Below, piece by piece: positions 17,636-24,325 of a stretch of 64,000 nt of DNA (positions within the stretch are counted from its first letter, which is position 1; each line of letters starts with the position of its first letter). The translations under genes and the position numbers were made by a program. The notes below the pieces were generated by a model that was given only the letters and a program-made list of their open reading frames with translations, ran no database searches and was not told the DNA's origin. Source of the stretch: CAIOGI01 sp964561875. GTDB taxonomy: Bacteria > Patescibacteriota > Minisyncoccia > Phycocordibacterales > PALSA-1337. The stretch spans positions 1-64,000 of the forward strand of contig CAZLQL010000002.1 of the NCBI GenBank assembly GCA_964561875.1. Reading direction: 5' to 3'.

Positions 17636-18159
17636 TTCTTTTTGCCTGATGGCATATAGTCATAAACAAAAGAATGTTCCCACATATCAAGAGCGATGAT
17701 TGGAGTGCAATCTTGCAATTGACCTATGTGCTGTTCGTCAATCCAAGCATTTAAAAGTCTATTTTCTTTTTTATCAAAATAAAGTATTGCCCAACCAATA
17801 CCTCTTGTAAGTGCAAGTGATTTAAATTCTGAAAGCCATTTATCAAAAGAAATAAAATCTTTTTCAATTTGTTTTTTTATAAGACTATTATCAGATAGGG
17901 GATTGTTACCATCTGAGAGACTTTCAAAGTACACTTCGTGATTTCTTATTCCATTATATTCAAAACCAAATCTTCGCATCACTTCACTTATTGCATAAGC
18001 ATTCTTTTCTTGATCAGATCTCAATTCCTCAATCTTTTCTAAAATGAGATTAGCATTCTTTACATAACCAGAATAAAGCTTTAAATGTTCAGCTACACTT
18101 TCTTTAGATATACCTTTTAGTTCACCAATATTAAATTTTCTTTCTTCAAATTTTTTCAT
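17563..18159 (-). CDS. Fe/Mn superoxide dismutase family protein
   Basis: A 198-residue protein with the iron/manganese superoxide dismutase fold. The probable metal ligands are His in VAEHLKLYSGYV, His in IRNHEVYF, and Asp and His in ALDMWEHSFVYDY. The family Tyr in GYV is kept, but the usual His-His pair just before it reads Leu-Tyr, and the active-site WGW region reads GIGWAIL. It is probably a detoxifying dismutase; the divergence leaves activity and metal choice open. Its C-terminal codons overlap comEC on the other strand. Confidence 0.82.
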   Translation of the reverse strand: MKKFEERKFNIGELKGISKESVAEHLKLYSGYVKNANLILEKIEELRSDQEKNAYAISEVMRRFGFEYNGIRNHEVYFESLSDGNNPLSDNSLIKKQIEKDFISFDKWLSEFKSLALTRGIGWAILYFDKKENRLLNAWIDEQHIGQLQDCTPIIALDMWEHSFVYDYMPSGKKNYVEDFFSNLNWVKVEENLKNITK

Positions 18160-18225
18160 TTCTATTTTATTAGAATTTTATAATTATTTTATTTTTTCTT
18201 TATTTCATTATGCTACAGTGCAAAT

Positions 18226-19023
18226 ATGAAAGCAATTATGAGATCAATAATCAAACTAGGTATATCTATAAATAAAATACACTTATCTATAGGAGCATTT
18301 ATTATTTTTCTTTTATGTTTATCTTTTTATATTTATAAATTTGAGCACAAAGATAGCTTACTGAGAGTATATTTTTTAAGTGATAGTAGAGCAAGATCTA
18401 TTTTTATAATAACACCAGATAAGAAAAGAATTCTCATAGGTTTAGGTGACAAATCGATCATAAGAGATATAACAAAAATTATACCTTTTTATTCTAGAAG
18501 AATAGACTATGTATTTATACCCAGTGCTATGCAAAATCAAATATCGGGCCTCATAGATGTGGTAAATAGATATGAAATAGATAAAGTATTTATTCCAGAT
18601 ACGTTGTCTACAAGTACTCCACTCAAAGTATTGTTGAGTACCATTTCAAAACAGAAAGTTGATAAACATTATATTTCTGCTTCAGAAACGATAAATATAG
18701 ATAAACTAAAATTTAATATTTTGTTTCCTTATAAAGACTTTAAGTTTAACAAGACAAGTCTACCTGAACTAGGATTAGAGGTTGTTTATAGCGGTACTTC
18801 TCTATATCTTGTGGGTAATCTTTCCAAGACAATACAAAAGTCGATTATCAAGGATATTGGTTTTTATGAAAACAAAAACATAATAGAAGTTTTCAATTCT
18901 GGAGGCGCAACAAAGCTTGATGCTGTTTTGTTAGAAAAATTAAAACCAAGTTTTATGTTTAATACAAAAACAAAACCCACAATGTGGGCTTCGAATGGGG
19001 AGGATTGGTTAAGGAGGGATTAA
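18226..19023 (+). CDS. Membrane-anchored ComEC-like metallo-hydrolase domain, metal site lost
   Basis: A 265-residue protein with one N-terminal membrane helix (IHLSIGAFIIFLLCLSFYIY) and a globular part patterned like the metallo-beta-lactamase domain of ComEC: a YFLSDSRARSIFIITPD strand-turn-strand opening, RRIDYVFIPSAMQNQISGLIDVVNRYEIDKVFIPD, and a late LEKLKPSFMFN. The expected HxHxDH metal motif is replaced by SAMQNQ. It is probably a non-catalytic relic or partner of the ComEC encoded at 16196, separated from it by sod. The assignment rests on pattern similarity and needs a profile search. Confidence 0.55.
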   Translation: MKAIMRSIIKLGISINKIHLSIGAFIIFLLCLSFYIYKFEHKDSLLRVYFLSDSRARSIFIITPDKKRILIGLGDKSIIRDITKIIPFYSRRIDYVFIPSAMQNQISGLIDVVNRYEIDKVFIPDTLSTSTPLKVLLSTISKQKVDKHYISASETINIDKLKFNILFPYKDFKFNKTSLPELGLEVVYSGTSLYLVGNLSKTIQKSIIKDIGFYENKNIIEVFNSGGATKLDAVLLEKLKPSFMFNTKTKPTMWASNGEDWLRRD

Positions 19024-19029
19024 ACAGTA

Positions 19030-19272
19030 TTATATTAAACCTGCTTTCTTTAGTGTGGCAAAAGCTCCATGCTTTTGAATTGTTTTAAGTCCTCTTGTTG
19101 AAACTGTAAGAGTTATAGATTTCTTTAGTTCAGGAATGTAAATTTTTTTCTTTTGAAGGTTTGGATATTTTCTAACCATTCCTGTAGGGTTAAACTGAGT
19201 AGCACGAGTACGGTTTGAATAACCTCCTGCCATCATTGAACCTCTTTTTGTTATTGCGCAGATCTTTGCCAT
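19030..19272 (-). CDS. rpmB: 50S ribosomal protein L28
   Basis: An 80-residue basic protein of the large subunit. MAKICAITKRGSMMAGGYSNRTRATQF resembles the L28 opening CxxxGK..GNxVSHS, and the KSITLTVSTRGLKTIQKHG segment is characteristic. It lacks the second zinc-type cysteine pair. The gene is monocistronic, on the opposite strand to the flanking genes. Confidence 0.9.
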   Translation of the reverse strand: MAKICAITKRGSMMAGGYSNRTRATQFNPTGMVRKYPNLQKKKIYIPELKKSITLTVSTRGLKTIQKHGAFATLKKAGLI

Positions 19273-19354
19273 AAGTTTTGTTTGTAGAGCTATGCTATCA
19301 TATGTATTGTATTTGGCAAGGACTATACCTTTAATATATATAAAATAGATAAAA

Positions 19355-19966
19355 ATGGAGATATTGGCTTTTATAACTTCGGTTTTGATTTTATTGATCT
19401 CAGTAGTGATACACGAGGTGTCACATGGCTATACTGCTGAGCTTTTGGGTGATCCAACTCCTAGATTGCAAGGGAGGCTATCATTAAATCCTATAAAGCA
19501 TTTAGATTTTTATGGTTCTTTTATTGTACCTATTGTCACTTCTATGTTCGGTATGACATTTGGTTGGGCAAAGCCAGTAGAATGGAATCCATACAATGTT
19601 AAAAATAGGAGAGTAGGAGAAATATTAATTTCTGTAGCAGGTCCAGCTTCAAATCTATTTCTAGCTTTAGTTTTTGGTTTGTCTATCAGATTTTTTGGTG
19701 AGATTTTACCTCAATCAACATTATCAATATTTACCTATATAGTAATAGTAAATGTAGTTTTGTGTATATTTAATTTATTACCTATACCACCTCTTGATGG
19801 TTCAAAGATTTTATTTAATCTATTGCCAAATAAGTTAGTAAATATAAGGAATATACTTGAGCAAAATCGATTGATAACCATATTTGTTTTGATTTTTGTC
19901 TTGTGGCCTATATTTGAACCTGTTGTACCATTTGTATTTAGTCTTATTACAGGTGTGCATATCTAG
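19355..19966 (+). CDS. Site-2 protease family (M50) membrane metalloprotease
   Basis: A 203-residue integral membrane protein with the zinc motif HEVSHGYTAELLGDPTPRLQGRLSLNPIKHLD early in the chain and the second zinc-ligand motif NLLPIPPLDGSKIL (about 142-155). It belongs to the compact SpoIVFB/YwhC-type branch and has no PDZ domain. Such enzymes cut membrane-embedded substrates, often anti-sigma factors; the target here is unknown. Four to five hydrophobic spans are visible. Confidence 0.9.
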   Translation: MEILAFITSVLILLISVVIHEVSHGYTAELLGDPTPRLQGRLSLNPIKHLDFYGSFIVPIVTSMFGMTFGWAKPVEWNPYNVKNRRVGEILISVAGPASNLFLALVFGLSIRFFGEILPQSTLSIFTYIVIVNVVLCIFNLLPIPPLDGSKILFNLLPNKLVNIRNILEQNRLITIFVLIFVLWPIFEPVVPFVFSLITGVHI

Positions 19967-19989
19967 CTTGAATAATAAAAATACAGGTA

Positions 19990-20112
19990 TAATATTAACA
20001 GTAGATTTTGGGCCGAATGATGAGTGGTCACTTGTCACGGCGTAGGGTTGGTGTTTGTGTTTGTTTAGGGAGAGTAGAGGTGGGGGTGGGATCAGAGGAT
20101 CCCACCCCTTTT
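19990..20112 (+). ncRNA. Possible short transcript ending in a strong terminator
   Basis: A TATAAT box near 19990 is followed by a purine- and GT-rich stretch and then a very strong hairpin (GGGGTGGGATC/GATCCCACCCC, 20083-20108) with four T. The segment is much more GC-rich than its surroundings. A 65-codon reading frame through it crosses the terminator and is not convincing. This may be a small RNA or only the 3' end of the preceding transcript. Confidence 0.3.
20083..20112 (+). terminator. Strong intrinsic terminator upstream of rpsL
   Basis: An 11-bp stem GGGGTGGGATC/GATCCCACCCC with loop AGAG, followed by TTTTG. It insulates the str region from upstream transcription. Confidence 0.85.
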
Positions 20113-20139
20113 GTTATTTCTGCTTCAATCCTTTTTAAA

Positions 20140-20168
20140 TTGCCTTTTGTTTTTCTATGTGTTAGAGT
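20140..20168 (+). promoter_or_regulatory. rpsL promoter
   Basis: TTGCCT (20140-20145), a 17-bp spacer and TAGAGT (20163-20168), placed between the strong terminator and the rpsL leader. Confidence 0.55.
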
Positions 20169-20200
20169 GGCTCCACGTTGTAAAACGTATATTAATAGAG

Positions 20201-20266
20201 CATAAAGGTGAGTAATACGGTATCGGGTACTATATCGATATCGGTGAAGCAGACACCTTTATGATG
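20201..20266 (+). promoter_or_regulatory. Structured rpsL mRNA leader
   Basis: CATAAAGGTG (20201) pairs with CACCTTTATG, closing a long hairpin just before rpsL. Inside are GGTATCG (20219), TCGATATCG (20235) and CAGACAC (20250), an ordered set that recurs in the leader at 56595-56636. It is probably a regulatory leader for the S12/S7 transcript; the ligand is unknown. Confidence 0.45.
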
Positions 20267-20279
20267 AAATAAATAAATA

Positions 20280-20696
20280 ATGCCAACAATAAATCAACTT
20301 ATAAAAAGAAGAAGAAAGACTTTTGTGCGTAAGTCAAAGTCTATTGCACTAACAAAGAGTTTTAATACAATTAAGAATCGTCCAAACTTTTTCCCATCAC
20401 CATTTAAAAGAGGTGTATGTATAAAGGTAACTACAAAGACTCCAAAGAAACCTAACTCAGCTATAAGAAAGATAGCAAGAGTAAGACTAAGTAACGGTAT
20501 GGAAGTAACAGCTTACATTCCTGGAGAAGGACATAATCTACAAGAACACTCAGTGGTACTTCTAAGAGGAGGACGTGTAAAGGACGTAGGACTTAGATAT
20601 TCAGTTGTTCGTGGTGTTCTAGATGCAGGAGGAGTAGAGAAGAGAAGAAAGGGTAGAAGCCAGTACGGAAATAAAAAACCAAAGGCTGCAAAATAA
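20280..20696 (+). CDS. rpsL: 30S ribosomal protein S12
   Basis: A 138-residue decoding-centre protein. The signature TPKKPNSAIRKIARVRLSNG and the GRVKDVGLRYSVVRG region are unmistakable. It is slightly longer than typical because of an N-terminal extension and a Lys-rich C-terminus. It opens the str operon and rpsG follows after 29 bp. No Shine-Dalgarno sequence precedes the ATG. Confidence 0.98.
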   Translation: MPTINQLIKRRRKTFVRKSKSIALTKSFNTIKNRPNFFPSPFKRGVCIKVTTKTPKKPNSAIRKIARVRLSNGMEVTAYIPGEGHNLQEHSVVLLRGGRVKDVGLRYSVVRGVLDAGGVEKRRKGRSQYGNKKPKAAK

Positions 20697-20725
20697 TCTA
20701 TTATATAAGAAAATAAAAAACTAAT

Positions 20726-21196
20726 ATGAGAAGAAAAATACGTAATAAACATATATTGAAGCCAGAGGCAGTTTATGATTCTGTAAAAGTAGCAAAGTTC
20801 ATAAACTATGTTATGGAAGAAGGTAAAAAGGCTACAGCAAGAAAGGCTGTCTATGACTGCTTCGAGATATTAAAGGAAAAAGCAAAAGTAGAGAATCCTA
20901 TTGAGGTTTTTGAAACTGCTCTAAAGAATACTGCTCCAGCTATGGAAGTTCGTTCACGTCGTGTCGGAGGTGCGAACTATCAAGTTCCTCGTGAAGTACG
21001 TCCAGAAAGACGTCAAGCTCTATCTATGAAATGGATAGTAGATGCGGCTAGAAGTAAAAAGGGAAAGCCTATATCAGAAAAGTTGGCTGATGAGATAATA
21101 TCAGCTTCAAAGAATGAAGGAGAAGCAGTAAAGAAGCGTGAGAATACTCATAAGATGGCCGAAGCAAACAAAGCTTTTGCACACTTTGCTTGGTAG
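20726..21196 (+). CDS. rpsG: 30S ribosomal protein S7
   Basis: A 156-residue primary 16S-binding protein of the small-subunit head. Motifs include KFINYVMEEGKKATARKAVYD, NTAPAMEVRSRRVGGANYQVPREVRPERRQALSMKWIVDAAR and the C-terminal HKMAEANKAFAHFAW. Standard length. In most bacteria fusA follows directly; here a TnpB-like gene and a 1.7-kb repeat region intervene. Confidence 0.98.
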   Translation: MRRKIRNKHILKPEAVYDSVKVAKFINYVMEEGKKATARKAVYDCFEILKEKAKVENPIEVFETALKNTAPAMEVRSRRVGGANYQVPREVRPERRQALSMKWIVDAARSKKGKPISEKLADEIISASKNEGEAVKKRENTHKMAEANKAFAHFAW

Positions 21197-21234
21197 TATT
21201 ATAGAAAGGATTTTAAAATAAAATATAAGAAAAG

Positions 21235-21262
21235 CGAGCGACTCAGAAATGAGTCGCTCGTG
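21235..21262. terminator. Intrinsic terminator between rpsG and the TnpB-like gene
   Basis: A perfect 11-bp stem CGAGCGACTCA/TGAGTCGCTCG with a four-base loop. On the minus strand it is followed by CTTTTCTTATATTTT, which fits termination of the tnpB transcript. It can also end the rpsL-rpsG transcript. Confidence 0.75.
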
Positions 21263-21273
21263 CATTATTTATC

Positions 21274-22458
21274 CTATTGAGGAATAGCTACAGTTATCTC
21301 AGAGAAAACTTCAGGAAATGTTTGTTCGCATTGTTCACAACCATTTCTCAAAAGTCTTCTCGAAGCGTTGAATTTTGAACTTGGGGAGGTGATCTCGCCC
21401 CGTCTCTCAGGATCCTTAACCTCAATCAGAGTTAAGCCCATTTCCCCTGCCTTTTCCCTAAGGTAAATAAGGAGTCTGAAAGCATATCCTGTATTTTGAA
21501 CACTCCTGTGTTGTTCGGGAGTTCCATTAGATTTAGCAAGACCAAGACGAGTTCTCATCTTACCAACGACCATTGTCATTCCTAGTTTTGCAATGAAATG
21601 CGCCAATTTCCGTTGGTGGTCTTTGTGTTGACTGAAATATTTACCATGCATGGTACGCCTTGACCCCATCCTTTTTTTCCATGCACGAGAGCCCTTTTTA
21701 CATTTGGCAACTCTTTTCTCAACATCCCCAATCTTTTTCATCCAGTATTTATCTGGACGACGAGTGGGAATAAGGAACTCGCTCCCATCCGAACAACTCA
21801 ATGCGACATGTCCAGCCCCAAGGTCAATACCCACTATACCTTTCGGCTTTTGTGGTTCTGGTCTCGGAATGTTACAAACAAAACTTACCCAGTATTCACC
21901 ATCTTTCATCGAAACTGTGACCTGGGCAATTTTTGACCCGTTTGGTAGCTCTGAAATTTTATCGACTATATATCTGTCGATTTCAAATCCAATATTTACC
22001 CTCGAACCGACCGTTGCTGTGAGTTTGTCTCCATTCACACTAAAGCTTTTGTCTGTCCAAGTGAGTGCGATAAAAGATTTTTCTCTATCCTTTTCTTGTG
22101 GTGGTCGAGCCCTATTATCCTTTGCTTTAACTAAAGCAAAATAGGATGAGAAGCTACCAGCAAGCCGACGTAGCATTTCTCTTTCGAGAACAACTGAAAC
22201 TGACCCAATGTCCGGGTTATCTTCACGAACTCCAGTCAGCCAAAAGTTGAGACTGATGGGGGTGATTGCTTTTTTATTTGGATCACCCTTATCCATTTTG
22301 AGCCATATATTGCATTGCTCAAGCGCCATATTCCACAGCTTCACTAGCGAAATATTTACTCTTGCAAGTATATCATTATCACTAGGGTGGGGAATTGCTC
22401 TAGCCTTGTATGTTTTCCTAATGAACGCTTGTTTTGCGTCCTCAGAATTTTTTTTCAA
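21274..22458 (-). CDS. TnpB-family (IS605 OrfB-like) protein with altered RuvC residues
   Basis: A 394-residue protein. The start is TTG, with AGGAGG a few bases upstream. The N-terminal region (LVKLWNMALEQCNIWL) and RuvC-I GIDLGAGHVALSCSDG (about 216-231) match TnpB, followed by the usual Lys/Arg-rich SRAWKKRMGSRR helix. At RuvC-II the expected Glu is Gly (MVVGKMRTR). The C-terminal zinc finger keeps one CxxC (NGCEQCE), with PSSKF where the first pair should be, and no RuvC-III Asp of the usual ADxNAA type is seen. It could be nuclease-dead or have a rearranged site. No TnpA lies nearby. Upstream of its start is the inverted repeat array. Confidence 0.8.
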   Translation of the reverse strand: MKKNSEDAKQAFIRKTYKARAIPHPSDNDILARVNISLVKLWNMALEQCNIWLKMDKGDPNKKAITPISLNFWLTGVREDNPDIGSVSVVLEREMLRRLAGSFSSYFALVKAKDNRARPPQEKDREKSFIALTWTDKSFSVNGDKLTATVGSRVNIGFEIDRYIVDKISELPNGSKIAQVTVSMKDGEYWVSFVCNIPRPEPQKPKGIVGIDLGAGHVALSCSDGSEFLIPTRRPDKYWMKKIGDVEKRVAKCKKGSRAWKKRMGSRRTMHGKYFSQHKDHQRKLAHFIAKLGMTMVVGKMRTRLGLAKSNGTPEQHRSVQNTGYAFRLLIYLREKAGEMGLTLIEVKDPERRGEITSPSSKFNASRRLLRNGCEQCEQTFPEVFSEITVAIPQ

Positions 22459-22527
22459 ATTTACCTCCTTTTAAATTTTCTATTGAGTTCTAAAAAAACC
22501 ATATCATACATTTTGTACTATATCAAG

Positions 22528-22560
22528 TTGACTTATTTATATATTATTATATTGTATAAA
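22528..22560 (+). promoter_or_regulatory. Candidate promoter reading into the left repeat arm
   Basis: TTGACT (22528-22533), a 16-bp spacer and TATTGT (22550-22555), or TATAAA at 22555-22560. The predicted start falls at the first base of the 173-bp inverted repeat. The same interval must hold the divergent tnpB promoter; on the minus strand a TATGAT box is a candidate. Confidence 0.35.
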
Positions 22561-22733
22561 CAGTTCCTCGACAGAACTAAAGATTTGAGAAGGATACCTA
22601 ACACTTCTTCGGAAGCCCAGGTATCATTCTCTAAAATAGCAGCTAGAGGATGATGGATTCTCTAGTATGCCCCGTGCCCGGGCCGGAAGCTTGAAATGGC
22701 TTCATGAAGCTGAGATGAAAATTCTCAGAAAAC
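22561..22733 (+). repeat. Outer inverted repeat, left copy (173 bp, perfect)
   Basis: Identical to the reverse complement of 24051-24223 at every base. It contains several nested hairpins: GATACCT/AGGTATC around CTTC/GAAG, CTGAGA/TCTCAG, GAAGC/GCTTC and CTAGAG/CTCTAG. This suggests a folded RNA domain. It begins with AGTTCCTCGACAGAACT, itself able to fold. Confidence 0.95.
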
Positions 22734-22756
22734 TACCTTCTCTTCTTCTTTCACTC

Positions 22757-23005
22757 ACCTTAGGTACCCTCTTTTAGAGAAGGTGGTGGGGCACCAAATC
22801 CTACAGCTGGTACTTTTTCTCCACCACACCTTAGGTACCCTCTTTTAGAGAAGGTGGTGGGGCACAGTGAAGTTCCCGACACGGACTCACTCGCTAACCT
22901 CAGGTACCTTATTTTAGAGAAGGTGGTGGGGCACAAGACAACCTCCCTCCATTTCTTGTTTTTCTCAACCTCAGATACCTTACTTTAGAGAAGGTGGTAG
23001 GGCAC
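22757..23005 (+). repeat. Left array: four 38-bp repeats
   Basis: Copies at 22757-22794, 22828-22865, 22897-22934 and 22968-23005. Intervals are 33, 31 and 33 bp. Each copy starts ACCTnAG and ends GGTGGTGGGGCAC or GGTGGTAGGGCAC around a constant TTTAGAGAA. Variation is concentrated in the first half (CCCTCT, CTTATT, CTTACT). The first two copies are identical. The three intervals differ from one another. The third interval is the exact reverse complement of one in the right array. Confidence 0.93.
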
Positions 23006-23049
23006 GTAAAATGAAAATATTGCCTTTACTTATTAAACTTCAGTTATAA

Positions 23050-23101
23050 TAGTTCTGTCGAATGCACACGGCTCCAAGTTTAGGCTTGGGGTTTTTGTTT
23101 T
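23050..23101 (+). repeat. Inner inverted repeat, left copy (52 bp, perfect)
   Basis: Exact reverse complement of 23453-23504. It carries AGTTCTGTCG, complementary to CGACAGAACT at 22569 in the outer repeat, then a terminator hairpin. Confidence 0.93.
23074..23101 (+). terminator. Intrinsic terminator at the inner end of the left arm
   Basis: CCAAG/CTTGG stem followed by GGTTTTTGTTTT. The mirror copy on the minus strand (23453-23480) ends the right arm, so both arms terminate toward the core. Confidence 0.65.
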
Positions 23102-23452
23102 ATATAATTAAGATATAAAAAATATCCGAAATGCAAAGACATTGGAAAAAATATTTAGACTTAGTTAAAACTATAATGAATTATGTTTAATAAGAAAGAT
23201 AATTTTAAAAAAAATGATTAATTTTCTATGGAAAATAATCTGTGCAGTTAGTATTTACTTAAAGCTATAAAAATGTTTAATCTAACAAAATAAATTAGTA
23301 TATTAAAAATATATAGATAATTATATACTAGTTATTATTTAAACTGTTAAATATCAAAAATATTTTAATATCAACTTTAATCAGTATAGTCTTTTAAGGT
23401 TTTGTGTTTAATTGAATTTATTTTCCCAAGCTTAGACATAAATCTAGATATA
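23102..23452. other. AT-rich core between the repeat arms
   Basis: 351 bp, very AT-rich, with no convincing reading frame. The right end carries a degenerate copy (CCCAAGCTTAGAC) of the adjoining inner-repeat sequence. It could be a promoter region, an origin-like or recombination region, or simply a spacer. Confidence 0.5.
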
Positions 23453-23504
23453 AAAACAAAAACCCCAAGCCTAAACTTGGAGCCGTGTGCATTCGACAGA
23501 ACTA
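23453..23504 (-). repeat. Inner inverted repeat, right copy (52 bp, perfect)
   Basis: Mirror of 23050-23101 with the same terminator hairpin read on the minus strand and the motif CGACAGAACT at its outer end. Confidence 0.93.
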
Positions 23505-23554
23505 AGATACCTATTGGGTTTAAATTTGAAACCTCACCTCCCGCTTTTTGTTGG

Positions 23555-24026
23555 GTGCCCTACCACCTTCTCTAAAGGAGAGTACCTGAGGTTTCATCCA
23601 GTTTTTTTGTATAAAGCTTTTAGTAGTGCCCCACCACCTTCTCTAAAAGAGGGTACCTAAGGTGTAACTAATTACTACTTAGTTCATAACCGCTTGGTGC
23701 CCTACCACCTTCTCTAAAGTAAGGTATCTGAGGTTGAGAAAAACAAGAAATGGAGGGAGGTTGTCTTGTGCCCCACCACCTTCTCTAAAGGAGAGTACCT
23801 GAGGTTTCATCCAGTTTTTTTGTATAAAGCTTTTAGTAGTGCCCCACCACCTTCTCTAAAAGAGGGTACCTAAGGTGTAACTAATTACTACTTAGTTCAT
23901 AACCGCTTGGTGCCCTACCACCTTCTCTAAAAGAGGGTACCTAAGGTGCATTTATTGCACTACTATCCCCTTGTGCCATTGTGCCATTGTGCCCCACCAC
24001 CTTCTCTAAAGTAAGGTACCTGAGGT
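23555..24026 (-). repeat. Right array: seven 38-bp repeats in inverted orientation
   Basis: Copies at 23555, 23626, 23697, 23768, 23839, 23910 and 23989, each 38 bp and beginning GTGCCC on the plus strand. Five intervals are 33 bp and the last is 41 bp. The first two intervals (23593-23625, 23664-23696) recur exactly at 23806-23838 and 23877-23909, a 213-bp tandem duplication. The third (23735-23767) is the reverse complement of the third interval of the left array. Confidence 0.93.
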
Positions 24027-24050
24027 TAGTAAGGAAAAACAAGGAGGGTG

Positions 24051-24223
24051 GTTTTCTGAGAATTTTCATCTCAGCTTCATGAAGCCATTTCAAGCTTCCG
24101 GCCCGGGCACGGGGCATACTAGAGAATCCATCATCCTCTAGCTGCTATTTTAGAGAATGATACCTGGGCTTCCGAAGAAGTGTTAGGTATCCTTCTCAAA
24201 TCTTTAGTTCTGTCGAGGAACTG
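24051..24223 (-). repeat. Outer inverted repeat, right copy (173 bp, perfect)
   Basis: Exact mirror of 22561-22733. Its outer end lies about 100 bp before fusA. On the minus strand a TTGACA (24252-24257) lies upstream, but the matching -10 is poor. Confidence 0.95.
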
Positions 24224-24250
24224 ACAATAACTTACATTAAATATATAATC

Positions 24251-24278
24251 TTGTCAAATTATCTTTGCATTTTACTAA
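24251..24278 (+). promoter_or_regulatory. Candidate fusA promoter
   Basis: TTGTCA (24251-24256), a 16-bp spacer and TACTAA (24273-24278). fusA needs its own promoter here because the repeat region separates it from rpsL-rpsG. Confidence 0.35.
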
Positions 24279-24325
24279 GATTTAAGGTAATCTAACTGTT
24301 ACTTCTTAATAATTAATTTTAATTT

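Noticed and set aside
20008..20205. 65-codon reading frame upstream of rpsL
   Set aside because: It runs through a very strong terminator hairpin and the rpsL promoter and has an implausible composition.
22757..24026. Calling the repeats a standard CRISPR array
   Set aside because: Repeats vary systematically, the two halves are mirrored around shared arms, intervals are duplicated and partly related, and no cas1/cas2 is in the window. Reported as CRISPR-like repeats instead.
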